A stretch of DNA of 37,837 bases, taken from a virus. Made by a program: the position numbers and the translations under genes. Positions 31,431 to 37,837 of the stretch are shown here, piece after piece (positions within the stretch are counted from its first letter, which is position 1; each line of letters opens with the position of its first letter). The DNA is taken from positions 1-37,837 of the IMG/VR virus record IMGVR_UViG_3300022707_001498, one strand, 5' to 3'. The notes under the pieces are model-generated. The model was not told the DNA's origin and searched no databases. It saw only the letters and a program-made list of their open reading frames with translations.

Positions 31431-31628
31431 ATGTCATACATGCTATACAACGCGATCGCTTCAGTTTGCTGGATATCTGGTGCGGTTTTCTTGATTATTT
31501 ATGATCACCCTGTATTTGGCTTCTTGTTTGCAACTGCTGCCTTGTTTGACCATTTTACTTCTAAGACAAAGACAACAGTAAATACTAAAGAAGAAACACA
31601 GGCGAGTTCCCCCGATGCCGACGACTGA
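31431..31628 (+). CDS. Small membrane protein
   Basis: The 65-residue protein has two hydrophobic segments (YNAIASVCWISGAVFLIIY and VFGFLFATAALF) and a Thr/Glu-rich tail. It is the first gene after the DnaA-box-like array. A TTGGAC ... TATGAT promoter-like pair with 15-nt spacing precedes it, which is weak. Confidence 0.55.
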   Translation: MSYMLYNAIASVCWISGAVFLIIYDHPVFGFLFATAALFDHFTSKTKTTVNTKEETQASSPDADD

Positions 31629-31794
31629 TTACTATACAGGGCTAATCAAGCTGAAGGGTTGGAAGGTTACCGACGCCGTTAAATATTGGGGAAGGGGCTA
31701 CGACTGGTACCACCGAAATTGTACCGGCACCGAGAAGCAGAAAATCAGACTCGAGTGCATGTGTAAAGGACTCCCAGAGGCTAGCGAGAAATGA
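31615..31794 (+). CDS. Small phage protein, helix-turn-helix-like
   Basis: The 59-residue frame MPTTDYYTGLIKLKGWKVTDAVKYWGRGYDWYHRN... fits phage proteins in which GW.VTDA..YWGR..DWY is a short DNA-binding helix set. It ends ASEK, overlaps the next start as ATGA and begins inside the end of the previous gene, a common arrangement here. Confidence 0.6.
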   Translation: MPTTDYYTGLIKLKGWKVTDAVKYWGRGYDWYHRNCTGTEKQKIRLECMCKGLPEASEK

Positions 31795-31976
31795 ACATTC
31801 AAGAGATATTGACTAAAGCTGTCATTCAATCGAAAGAGGTTGAGAGAATGCTTGTTGATGCAGCTAACCAGGAAATCCCGGCACCACCGGTGGTAGATCC
31901 TATCCAAGCTGAGGAAGACGAATGGCTCGAGCCGTTGCGCCTGGGCGGGACAATCATCTTGAGGGATAGTTTATGA
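31791..31976 (+). CDS. Small acidic hypothetical protein
   Basis: The 61-residue protein MNIQEILTKAVIQSKEVERMLVDA... then QEIPAPPVVDPIQAEEDEWLEPL. It is coupled to both neighbours by 4-nt overlaps and directly precedes the Acb2-like gene. Unknown function. Confidence 0.55.
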   Translation: MNIQEILTKAVIQSKEVERMLVDAANQEIPAPPVVDPIQAEEDEWLEPLRLGGTIILRDSL

Positions 31977-32227
31977 AAAACCAGCATGAACAAATTAAGG
32001 GCTATCGTGATCTGCGCCAGGAAGAAATCGACCTAATGAATGAGATCAAGGAGATGGCCAGTAAAGTCGAAGAGCTTATCGAAAAAATGGGACACATGAA
32101 TTACGGTGAATCAAAAATTGATCCAGAGTTGTGCCCTAACGCGCGATGGCTTGCAATTGGGAGGACTGACCTGCAGACAGGATTCATGGCGTTAGTCCGG
32201 AGCGTGGCAAAGCCGACAAGTTTTTAA
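31973..32227 (+). CDS. acb2: Acb2-type anti-CBASS cyclic-nucleotide sponge
   Basis: The 84-residue protein is a helical hairpin with the family pattern: IKGYRDLRQEEIDLMNEIKE at residues 8-27, then ARWLAIGRTDLQTGFMALVR and SVAKPTSF at the end. Tyr11 and Lys26 match the numbering I remember for the residues that contact cyclic GMP-AMP in the Pseudomonas phage Acb2. The family binds cyclic di- and trinucleotides and blocks CBASS. It sits between small phage genes and the tRNA-Leu, in an accessory block. The call rests on pattern and memory, not on a search. Confidence 0.82.
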   Translation: MKNQHEQIKGYRDLRQEEIDLMNEIKEMASKVEELIEKMGHMNYGESKIDPELCPNARWLAIGRTDLQTGFMALVRSVAKPTSF

Positions 32228-32235
32228 AGAATTAC

Positions 32236-32321
32236 GCCGGTGTGGCGAAATTGGTAAACGCAAGGGACTTAAACTCCCTAGGCTATTTGCCTTGCTGGTT
32301 CGATCCCAGCCTCCGATACCA
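32236..32321 (+). tRNA. tRNA-Leu (anticodon TAA), with a weak acceptor stem
   Basis: Class II layout: D arm GCG...CGC, anticodon stem AGGGA/TCCCT with loop CTTAAAC (anticodon TAA), variable arm GGC-TATTT-GCC, T arm GCTGG-TTCGATC-CCAGC and an encoded CCA end. The acceptor stem is poorly paired: GCCGGTG against CTCCGAT gives only four Watson-Crick pairs and one G-T pair out of seven. The gene may therefore be defective or be folded together with the long RNA behind it. Confidence 0.85.
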
Positions 32322-32329
32322 CATAACCA

Positions 32330-32845
32330 TAGAGAGAACTCGGGGGTCAGTTAGATCGGTATTCGCCGGCGACAGATCCGAGACAGGGATAACCCGCCGA
32401 TTAATATTCGGAAAGGGAGCTAGAGCAAGACCGGCTGGGAGGAATACCCGCCTGGAGATGCTAAGAGCAAGCCCTAAATAGGTTTGTGCTATGGGAGGAT
32501 ACCCCTACTAAAGAGTAATAAGGCTACTCTCCCGGAGAGCCTGGCCTCGAGTAGGATGACGCGACATTCTATGCTGACGGCCGAAATCAGTAGCGCAGAG
32601 GAAACCAAATTCTAGAATGGTGAAATCTGAGCAACGCTAAACCGGGAGATACTAATACCTGGCCCTGGAGGGCACTACGCGAGAGCCGTAGCCGATGTAG
32701 TAAGGCTCCAATCCCGCAAGGGAGAAGAAACAGGGGGATGGCTCTATCGGCGAGCTACCCCAGATGGAGTGATCAATATAGATCATATTTGATCAGCCGC
32801 GGAATCGACTAGTAAGATACCAGTAACTTATGGGCAACCGAGTAG
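32330..32845 (+). ncRNA. Large structured noncoding RNA candidate downstream of tRNA-Leu (GOLLD/ROOL-like setting)
   Basis: About 510 nt without a gene hold many compatible stems. The whole region can be closed by ACTCGG (32338-32343) with CCGAGT (32838-32843). Inside: CCGGC(T)GGG with CCCGCC(T)GG (32431-32455); GGCT(A)CTCT with GGAGAGCC (32522-32541); TAGCG(CAG) with CTG..CGCTA (32591-32639); GCCC-TGGA-GGGC (32662-32673); CTACG/CGTAG (32675-32691); TCCC-GCAA-GGGA with a GNRA loop (32712-32723); a 4+4-bp stem 32734-32761; and a 10-bp TGATCAATAT hairpin at 32770-32795. Location beside a phage tRNA is as for GOLLD and ROOL RNAs, but I see no sequence proof of either family. Confidence 0.6.
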
Positions 32846-32851
32846 AAACAA

Positions 32852-33226
32852 ATGTCAGAACAGCGTGAAATCAAGTTCAGGGCTTGGGATAAAGCCACAA
32901 ATTCAATGGTCAAGGATTCCTGGAAATTATTTCTAAATGGTACAGTTAGCATTGCCGACACTTGGGCGACCGGAGATGTTCACTTAATGCAATACACCGG
33001 ACTCAAGGACCAGAACGGCGTCGAGATTTATGAAGGTGACATAATCCAAGACCCAGACCACGGGCCGGCATCTAATTGCATTATTAAATATGAGGAAGGG
33101 GCGTTTTTTGCTGGTGCAATAGATTCAATAGATGGAGATGATGGGTTAGCCTCAGAATATGCACCATCAGCAGTCGTAATCGGTAACATCCACGAACACC
33201 CTGAATTAGTGGTGAAGACAGCATGA
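32852..33226 (+). CDS. YopX-family protein, paralogue
   Basis: The 124-residue protein has REIKFRAWDKATNSMV, HLMQYTGLKDQNGVEIYEGDI and AVVIGNIHEHPELV. It is close to the copy at 21815 and starts directly after the long noncoding region, and it overlaps the next YopX gene by ATGA. Confidence 0.88.
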   Translation: MSEQREIKFRAWDKATNSMVKDSWKLFLNGTVSIADTWATGDVHLMQYTGLKDQNGVEIYEGDIIQDPDHGPASNCIIKYEEGAFFAGAIDSIDGDDGLASEYAPSAVVIGNIHEHPELVVKTA

Positions 33227-33579
33227 GAGATAGTGAGATTAAGTTTAGAGCTTGGGATATTGAAAGCCCTGCAATGCTTTCTTATGAAGAGTGTATTGAC
33301 GAGTGGGAATGTGGGGAATTCTGGTTTGATGCCCTTTTTCGGCAAGATCATTACCATTGCATGATGTTCACCGGCTTCAAGGATAAGAACGGCAAGGAAG
33401 TCTATTACGATGACATCTACAGAGATAGTTTCGGCCCTGTTGGATGCAACCTATTAGTAACAGAACTGACTGTAGCTCATTGGCTTATTGCTGAAGACAA
33501 GATGAATACACCAATGGAACGAATAGAAATCATAGGCAACCGCTGGGAGCATCCCGAACTACTGGGGAAGGCAGCATGA
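33223..33579 (+). CDS. YopX-family protein, second diverged copy
   Basis: The 118-residue protein has SEIKFRAWDIESPAMLSYEE, then MMFTGFKDKNGKEVYYDDIY and IIGNRWEHPELLGK. It is less similar to the other two YopX proteins, so it is an older duplicate or a separate acquisition. ATGA overlaps on both sides show tight coupling. Confidence 0.85.
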   Translation: MRDSEIKFRAWDIESPAMLSYEECIDEWECGEFWFDALFRQDHYHCMMFTGFKDKNGKEVYYDDIYRDSFGPVGCNLLVTELTVAHWLIAEDKMNTPMERIEIIGNRWEHPELLGKAA

Positions 33580-33959
33580 CCCAATCATTCGGATCCGGAA
33601 ACCAATCAGCCCCACTAACTGGCTTACTCAACTCTGCCGGCCTAGTGATAAATGCCGTTTCCCCGTTCGAGGCTGAGAGCAAAGAAATCGAAACCCTAAA
33701 AGCCATGGTGCTCAGCCGAAAGAAACACCTAATCACCAAATTCAAATCCGAGTCCCCCAATCGCAAGAAGGCCCCTAGCCTGGCAGAGCAGATCGAACTC
33801 CACGCCATCCTGTTAACTGATCGATCGATAGTCAAAGCCGAGAAGGATATCCAGAAAATCATCGACAAGATGGTGAACACTAAATATGCACAGACAGTCG
33901 GAGATGAAGTTCTGAATGGCACTTCTAAACTAATGGGTATTCCCAGTGGATTTCTATGA
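33576..33959 (+). CDS. Hypothetical helical protein
   Basis: The 127-residue protein has a Ser/Gly-rich start and long helices (SKEIETLKAMVLSRKKHLI, AEQIELHAILLTDRSIVKAEKDIQKI). The pattern suggests a structural or regulatory helical protein; no domain recognised. Confidence 0.55.
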   Translation: MTQSFGSGNQSAPLTGLLNSAGLVINAVSPFEAESKEIETLKAMVLSRKKHLITKFKSESPNRKKAPSLAEQIELHAILLTDRSIVKAEKDIQKIIDKMVNTKYAQTVGDEVLNGTSKLMGIPSGFL

Positions 33960-34168
33960 AAGCTGAAATTCATAAAGATGGTTGCATTCACGTAATTGCT
34001 GAGACTGTTGTGGAAGCATTCGCGCTGAATCAAATAGCACCTAACTCCAATGTTTGCCCGGAATGCGATCAAATGAAAATACCATTACTAGTGGATTGCT
34101 CAATACTCATTGACCACGAAGAAAAAGGGGATACACCAGGAGGAAACCGTGGAGATATCACGTCGTAA
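33956..34168 (+). CDS. Small hypothetical protein
   Basis: The 70-residue protein MKAEIHKDGCIHVIAETVVEAFAL... has one CPEC motif and a short acidic end. It overlaps the Tat protein start by 20 nt. Function unknown. Confidence 0.5.
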   Translation: MKAEIHKDGCIHVIAETVVEAFALNQIAPNSNVCPECDQMKIPLLVDCSILIDHEEKGDTPGGNRGDITS

Positions 34169-34604
34169 ATTCATCAAGTCAGCTGCTATTGGTATTGGGG
34201 CTAGTGCTGTAGGTATTCCCGCATTGGGTAAACCTGCACAAGAGATTAATTTTTCTCCTATTTTTACTACCGCAGTGGACCCGTCAGGTCATGTATTAGA
34301 CGCTTCCAGATATGTTCGAATTGCAGTAACTGGTGGTAGTGGTTTTGACGGCGAATACCATGTTGAAGGCAGTCTTGACGGGATTAACTTTCAGCCAATG
34401 AACACTATAGATAATCCACAACCCCATATCATTACTACCGGTCAAGGAAGCGTCATTCTGCGACCAGTAGACCAATTCGAGGAAGCCACACAGACCGGCC
34501 ATGCTTGTGAGAACTGGCAGATAGAGGAACTGGCCTACAAGGGACTAGCTCGGCGTAAGCACGATATCCGGGGATGGAATAGAATGCTTTCAAGGTACAG
34601 TTGA
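34149..34604 (+). CDS. Tat-exported protein with beta-sandwich-like domain
   Basis: GTG start at 34149, with CAGGAGGA about 4-10 nt upstream; this gives a 151-residue protein that begins with EISRRKFIKSAAIGIGASAV. The SRRKFIK motif, the moderately hydrophobic run and an ALGKPAQ cleavage zone form a clear Tat signal. The mature part (YVRIAVTGGSGFDGEYHVEGSLDG) looks like a beta-sandwich of phage structural proteins. It would be exported folded, perhaps to the periplasm. The role is unknown. Confidence 0.7.
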   Translation: MEISRRKFIKSAAIGIGASAVGIPALGKPAQEINFSPIFTTAVDPSGHVLDASRYVRIAVTGGSGFDGEYHVEGSLDGINFQPMNTIDNPQPHIITTGQGSVILRPVDQFEEATQTGHACENWQIEELAYKGLARRKHDIRGWNRMLSRYS

Positions 34605-34667
34605 AACCATGAGTCAGATAAACCAAATGTTAGCTATATTGACCAATTAAACCGGCATAAATTCGGC

Positions 34668-35210
34668 ATGAAGAACCTGACAGGCAAGCAGCGGAAGGCT
34701 GTCGACCATTATATTGAGTTCCGTAGCAAGGTGGATGCTTACAAATTCGCCTATAGTTGTGGGAACATGACACCCAAAACAATCTACCGAAAGGCCTGTG
34801 AAGTCTTCGATGTGCCGCATGTCAAGGCAGCGGCTGAAGCAGCAATATCACGGGTATCTGAAAAAGCTGAAATTAATGCTGCTTGGGTACTGAAGAGAAC
34901 GGCAATGATTGCCGATTTCAACATCAATAGGTTTCTGGTGTTCCAAGATGGCTTGGCTCTATACGACTTTTCGGAGGCTACTGATGATGACTGGTACTGT
35001 ATCGGCGAGCTCACAATTGATCAGATTGGGGTTAGCAAAGATGGTAAATTCCTCGTTGACAGGATAAAACTAAAACCTCATAGCAAAGAGAGAATGCTCG
35101 AGCTCACCGGAAAGAATGTTTTAGTGAAGGCATTCGAAAGCGATATCAGCCTCAATATTCCTCAGTTGCCGGCACTTATCACCAGGACGATAGTTGACCC
35201 CAAGAAGTGA
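34668..35210 (+). CDS. Terminase small subunit
   Basis: The 180-residue protein has MKNLTGKQRKAVDHYIEF with a helix-turn-helix-like N-terminus (DAYKFAYSCGNMTPKTIYRKACEVF) and a helical middle typical of TerS. It recognises the packaging site and recruits TerL. It precedes TerL by overlap, the usual order. Confidence 0.82.
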   Translation: MKNLTGKQRKAVDHYIEFRSKVDAYKFAYSCGNMTPKTIYRKACEVFDVPHVKAAAEAAISRVSEKAEINAAWVLKRTAMIADFNINRFLVFQDGLALYDFSEATDDDWYCIGELTIDQIGVSKDGKFLVDRIKLKPHSKERMLELTGKNVLVKAFESDISLNIPQLPALITRTIVDPKK

Positions 35211-36415
35211 CAGAGCAACAACATATAGAAATTGCCACGCCCAGATGGGCCCTACCTTTTTTGGCTCCATCAGCCTTTAAGGGCGCCAAAGGCGGAAGAT
35301 CCGGAGGCAAGTCACACTTCTTTGCAGAACGTGCTATAGAGTGCCACATCTGTGATCCGAGCTTTTCAACAGCCTGTATCCGCGAAGTACAAAAATCCCT
35401 GAAATTTTCCATGAAGCGCCTGCTTGAGCAGAAGATACGAAAGCTTGGTGTATCTCATCTGTTCGACGTGCAGCATGATCAGATAAAGCGCAGAGGAGGT
35501 ACAGGTGTAATAATTTTTGAGGGCATGAAGGACCATAACGCCGAATCAATAAAGTCACTTGAAGACTTCGATTTGGCTCTGGTTGAAGAAGCGAGGAATA
35601 TTTCTCAGCGTTCTTTAGACCTGCTTACACCGACATTCAGGAAAGATGGATCAGAAATATGGTTTATCTGGAATCCAGATCAGGACAACGACCCTGTTGA
35701 TGTATTTTTCTCAAGCGCAGACCCAGAGGACAAGGATTTCATCCAGGTTCACGTCAATTACATGGATAACCCGTTCTGTCCGGACAAAGCGAAGAGTGAC
35801 GCGGCCAGATGGCTAAAGAGAGATCCTGAAAGCTATGATCATGTATGGCTAGGGGGATACAACACTAAATCAGACGATCAAGTGCTATCTGGTGTGTGGT
35901 CTGTCGATGAAATTGAGATAGACGATACTTGGGATGGGCCGTATTTCGGCGGTGACTGGGGTTTCTCTGTAGATCCGGCCACGGTTATCAAGGTATGGAT
36001 AAAGGGGAATATCTTATACGTCGAAAAAGAAATCTATGAGCACGGGGTAGAAATCGATGACACTCCTAAGTTTTACGATGGCATGCCAGGTGCCAAAGAG
36101 CATGTCGTTCGCGCTGATTCTGCCAGACCGGAAATAATTAGCTATATGAAGCGGAACAAATATCCCAAGGTTACTTCTGTCAAGAAATGGGATGGGAGTG
36201 TAGCGGACGGCATCAGTAAACTCAGGAGTTTCGACATTGTAATCAATCCTGCATGTGACCATACGATTGAGGAAGCGAGGCTTTGGAAGTATAAGCGGGA
36301 TAGGCTTACTGGCGATGTTTTGCCCAAATTGGTTGACGCTAACAACCACTGCTGGGATGCGATACGATACGCCATCGAGCCCCTAATCAAGAGAGGTGTG
36401 GAATGGCATGCCTAA
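35207..36415 (+). CDS. Terminase large subunit
   Basis: GTG start at 35207 overlaps the TerS stop. The 402-residue protein has Walker A GGRSGGKS (about 29-36), Walker B FDLALVEEA (about 121-129) with catalytic Glu, and coupling motif IWFIWNPDQDNDPVD. The RNase-H-like nuclease domain starts about residue 245 (GGDWGFSVDPAT) and ends with a CWDAIRYAIEP segment. It resembles the PBSX/Terminase_3 family. It drives ATP-dependent headful or cos packaging; which one cannot be read here. Confidence 0.92.
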   Translation: MTEQQHIEIATPRWALPFLAPSAFKGAKGGRSGGKSHFFAERAIECHICDPSFSTACIREVQKSLKFSMKRLLEQKIRKLGVSHLFDVQHDQIKRRGGTGVIIFEGMKDHNAESIKSLEDFDLALVEEARNISQRSLDLLTPTFRKDGSEIWFIWNPDQDNDPVDVFFSSADPEDKDFIQVHVNYMDNPFCPDKAKSDAARWLKRDPESYDHVWLGGYNTKSDDQVLSGVWSVDEIEIDDTWDGPYFGGDWGFSVDPATVIKVWIKGNILYVEKEIYEHGVEIDDTPKFYDGMPGAKEHVVRADSARPEIISYMKRNKYPKVTSVKKWDGSVADGISKLRSFDIVINPACDHTIEEARLWKYKRDRLTGDVLPKLVDANNHCWDAIRYAIEPLIKRGVEWHA

Positions 36416-36431
36416 ACCTGGAGATTCACTT

Positions 36432-36716
36432 ATGAGTCATCAACCTTACGATATCATGTTGACCATCGCTCTTTTCATCTCTGGATTCTGGGGAGTTACT
36501 TATCACCTGGAGCATGGCGTATCGATGGGGTTTGCCATTGCGTCTGCAATTTCCATGGTCTGCGCTATGTGTTATATGTTCCTAGTCCCGAAATTTGCAC
36601 AGATGCCGGATAGAGATGAGAACAAGAACCTGATCAGATTTTTGACTGAAGTGAACCAAAAAATTGCCATGTTGTCAGTTGGAGTGCAGTGCATTATCAT
36701 TCTAGCTTCGACTTAG
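36432..36716 (+). CDS. Small membrane protein between TerL and portal
   Basis: ATG 36432 with GGAG 9 nt upstream gives 94 residues; an earlier ATG at 36408 is possible. Hydrophobic segments are at about residues 8-26 and 36-54 with a third near the end (VGVQCIIILAS). Membrane proteins at this spot occur in several phages, but the role is unknown. Confidence 0.55.
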   Translation: MSHQPYDIMLTIALFISGFWGVTYHLEHGVSMGFAIASAISMVCAMCYMFLVPKFAQMPDRDENKNLIRFLTEVNQKIAMLSVGVQCIIILAST

Positions 36717-36731
36717 GGCCAGTAATCACCT

Positions 36732-37837
36732 ATGTTTTATCCTCTCGAGAAAAAATCAGTAGGTAAAGTGCTTGGCCTTAGTGATGAGCTAGGGGCCTTT
36801 CTCAAATTCGGAAATCAGACTGCAGCTACCCCCAGTGGCGCTAAACGTCTGTATCGAGACTCCACCGCAGTATCTATTCCGGTCAATTGGGTTGCCGAGG
36901 CCTTCGCGTCTCTTCGACCAGTGATATTAGAAGATGGGAAATTCATTACCGATCATCCTGTACTTGATTTGCTTCAAATGCCTGGGCCGGATTATACCGC
37001 CAAGTTGTTCATGGAGACTCTGGGTAAAGATTTCCTAATAACCAGCGAGTCTCACTTAGTCGCCATAGGGAATATCAACCGATCGCCATTCGAGTTACAG
37101 CCTATAGGGCCAGAGAACACTTCCCCGAACCAGGGTATGGGAGGCCTTGCGGACAGCTGGACTATCTCCGGTGTCACTATGTCGGGTAATTACAAGCGAA
37201 CGAGAGTCGGACGAAAGGTGCGGTATATCCGAGATAACCTATCCGAGATGAAGACTATCAGGGGCTACTCCCCCCGCAATAATTCATTGCTCCGCGGCGA
37301 GTCTGTGCTGAAAGCGGCTAGCGCAGAAGCTCGTCAGCATATAAAGGGTAATGCTCACAATCTCAGCATACTTGAAAAAGGAGGCCGTCTATCTCTTCAC
37401 TTTCACCGTAAAACTGATCAGCAACTAGACGATCATGATGAGTGGAGCCAGAAGGTCAGGGCTCAATATGGCGGTACTGGCGGCGAGAGAATAGCTGTTA
37501 CCTCCGGTGGTGAGCTGATGATCGAGGAAATGGGCGTCAATAACAAAGATATGGATTTCGCCACGCTTCAAGATATGGCTAAGACAGCATGCGCCCTGGT
37601 ATACAAGGTGCCTCTTCCTCTACTGGATAACAAAGCTGCCACCCTGAATAACTACAAGGAGGCCCGCGCTGCATTGATAGTCGATGCTGTTCTTCCCCTG
37701 GCAGATACAATCTATCCTGGTCTTACTGGATTGCTCATGCCGCGCTTCGGTCTGGATCCTGCTAAAACTCAGATCACATATAACCGGCAGACCATCGCTG
37801 CACTAGCCCATCTTATCCTTGAAGAGATCAAACTACG
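36732..37837 (+). CDS. Portal protein, HK97-type, 3' truncated
   Basis: The frame starts at ATG 36732 and runs open to the window end, 368 residues so far. Portal features: SIPVNWVAEAFASLRPVI near the start, then HPVLDLLQMPGPDYT, LITSESHLVAIGN, GYSPRNNSLLRGESVL, RIAVTSGGELMIEEMG, and YKVPLPLLDNKAATLNNYKEAR. It forms the dodecameric ring through which DNA enters the head. The stop codon lies beyond the window. Confidence 0.9.
   Translation, partial: MFYPLEKKSVGKVLGLSDELGAFLKFGNQTAATPSGAKRLYRDSTAVSIPVNWVAEAFASLRPVILEDGKFITDHPVLDLLQMPGPDYTAKLFMETLGKDFLITSESHLVAIGNINRSPFELQPIGPENTSPNQGMGGLADSWTISGVTMSGNYKRTRVGRKVRYIRDNLSEMKTIRGYSPRNNSLLRGESVLKAASAEARQHIKGNAHNLSILEKGGRLSLHFHRKTDQQLDDHDEWSQKVRAQYGGTGGERIAVTSGGELMIEEMGVNNKDMDFATLQDMAKTACALVYKVPLPLLDNKAATLNNYKEARAALIVDAVLPLADTIYPGLTGLLMPRFGLDPAKTQITYNRQTIAALAHLILEEIKL

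Noticed and set aside
32242-32481. 79-residue reading frame through the tRNA-Leu and into the downstream region
   Set aside because: It reads across a clear tRNA and has no ribosome site; its protein has no domain pattern.
32330-32845. Group I or group II intron in the tRNA
   Set aside because: The tRNA anticodon arm is continuous and the block lies after the CCA end; I could not find the conserved intron core motifs.
32236-32845. tmRNA
   Set aside because: A full tRNA cloverleaf with anticodon arm is present and no tag reading frame or split-tRNA layout is seen.
34605-34667. Very short frame (12 residues) before TerS
   Set aside because: Too short and no conserved content; the gap is just a short spacer.

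Overview
The window is about 38 kb of a tailed double-stranded DNA phage or prophage, probably of a Gram-negative, gammaproteobacteria-like host. The evidence is a Mu-like contractile-tail baseplate (gp44/45/46/47/48 order), an HK97-type portal with TerS and TerL, a lambda-like recombination and nin region (YqaJ exonuclease, Erf, NinG), two lipobox lipoproteins and a Tat signal peptide. There are no ribosomal or metabolic host genes. No integrase is visible, so a temperate lifestyle is suggested only by the divergent XRE-type regulatory region. Both ends cut through genes (a tail hub gene at the left, the portal at the right), so the window is an internal slice of a larger genome.

Layout. 1-6026 (+): tail baseplate hub, spike, gp46, baseplate J, gp48, three small tail-tip or fibre proteins, a lipoprotein and an M15 endolysin. 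6019-9753 (-): tail-fibre and adhesin proteins. An oppositely oriented HNH homing-endonuclease gene at 8447-9100 appears to split one fibre gene in two. 9802-17606 (-): a leftward early operon ending at a terminator near 9.8 kb. It holds small membrane and zinc-ribbon proteins, a DUF5131/Gp37-like protein, a Lar-like protein, an XRE regulator and the YqaJ/Erf recombination module. 17.6-17.76 kb: a divergent control region with two back-to-back promoters. 17762-31234 (+): a rightward early operon with a Cro-like regulator, many small genes, ASCH, YopX, two AP2/HNH endonucleases, a DNA methyltransferase, NinG and several structured intergenic segments. 31.3-34.6 kb (+): an accessory block with a DnaA-box-like array, an Acb2-type anti-CBASS protein, a tRNA-Leu, a roughly 510-nt structured noncoding region, two YopX paralogues and a Tat-exported protein. 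34668-37837 (+): packaging genes TerS, TerL and portal.

The most unusual parts are these. (1) A long structured noncoding region lies directly behind a tRNA-Leu with a poorly paired acceptor stem. This is the setting of the giant phage RNAs GOLLD and ROOL, but I cannot assign a family. (2) Two arrays of DnaA-box-like motifs have exactly 31-nt spacing and lie in opposite orientation about 18 kb apart. (3) Two genes that are separate on the + strand exist as one fused reading frame on the - strand. (4) A 59-nt hairpin and an approximately 220-nt RNA candidate lie between 26.2 and 27.05 kb. (5) A phage protein carries a textbook Tat signal. All calls come from reading the sequence and from family memory; no database search was run.
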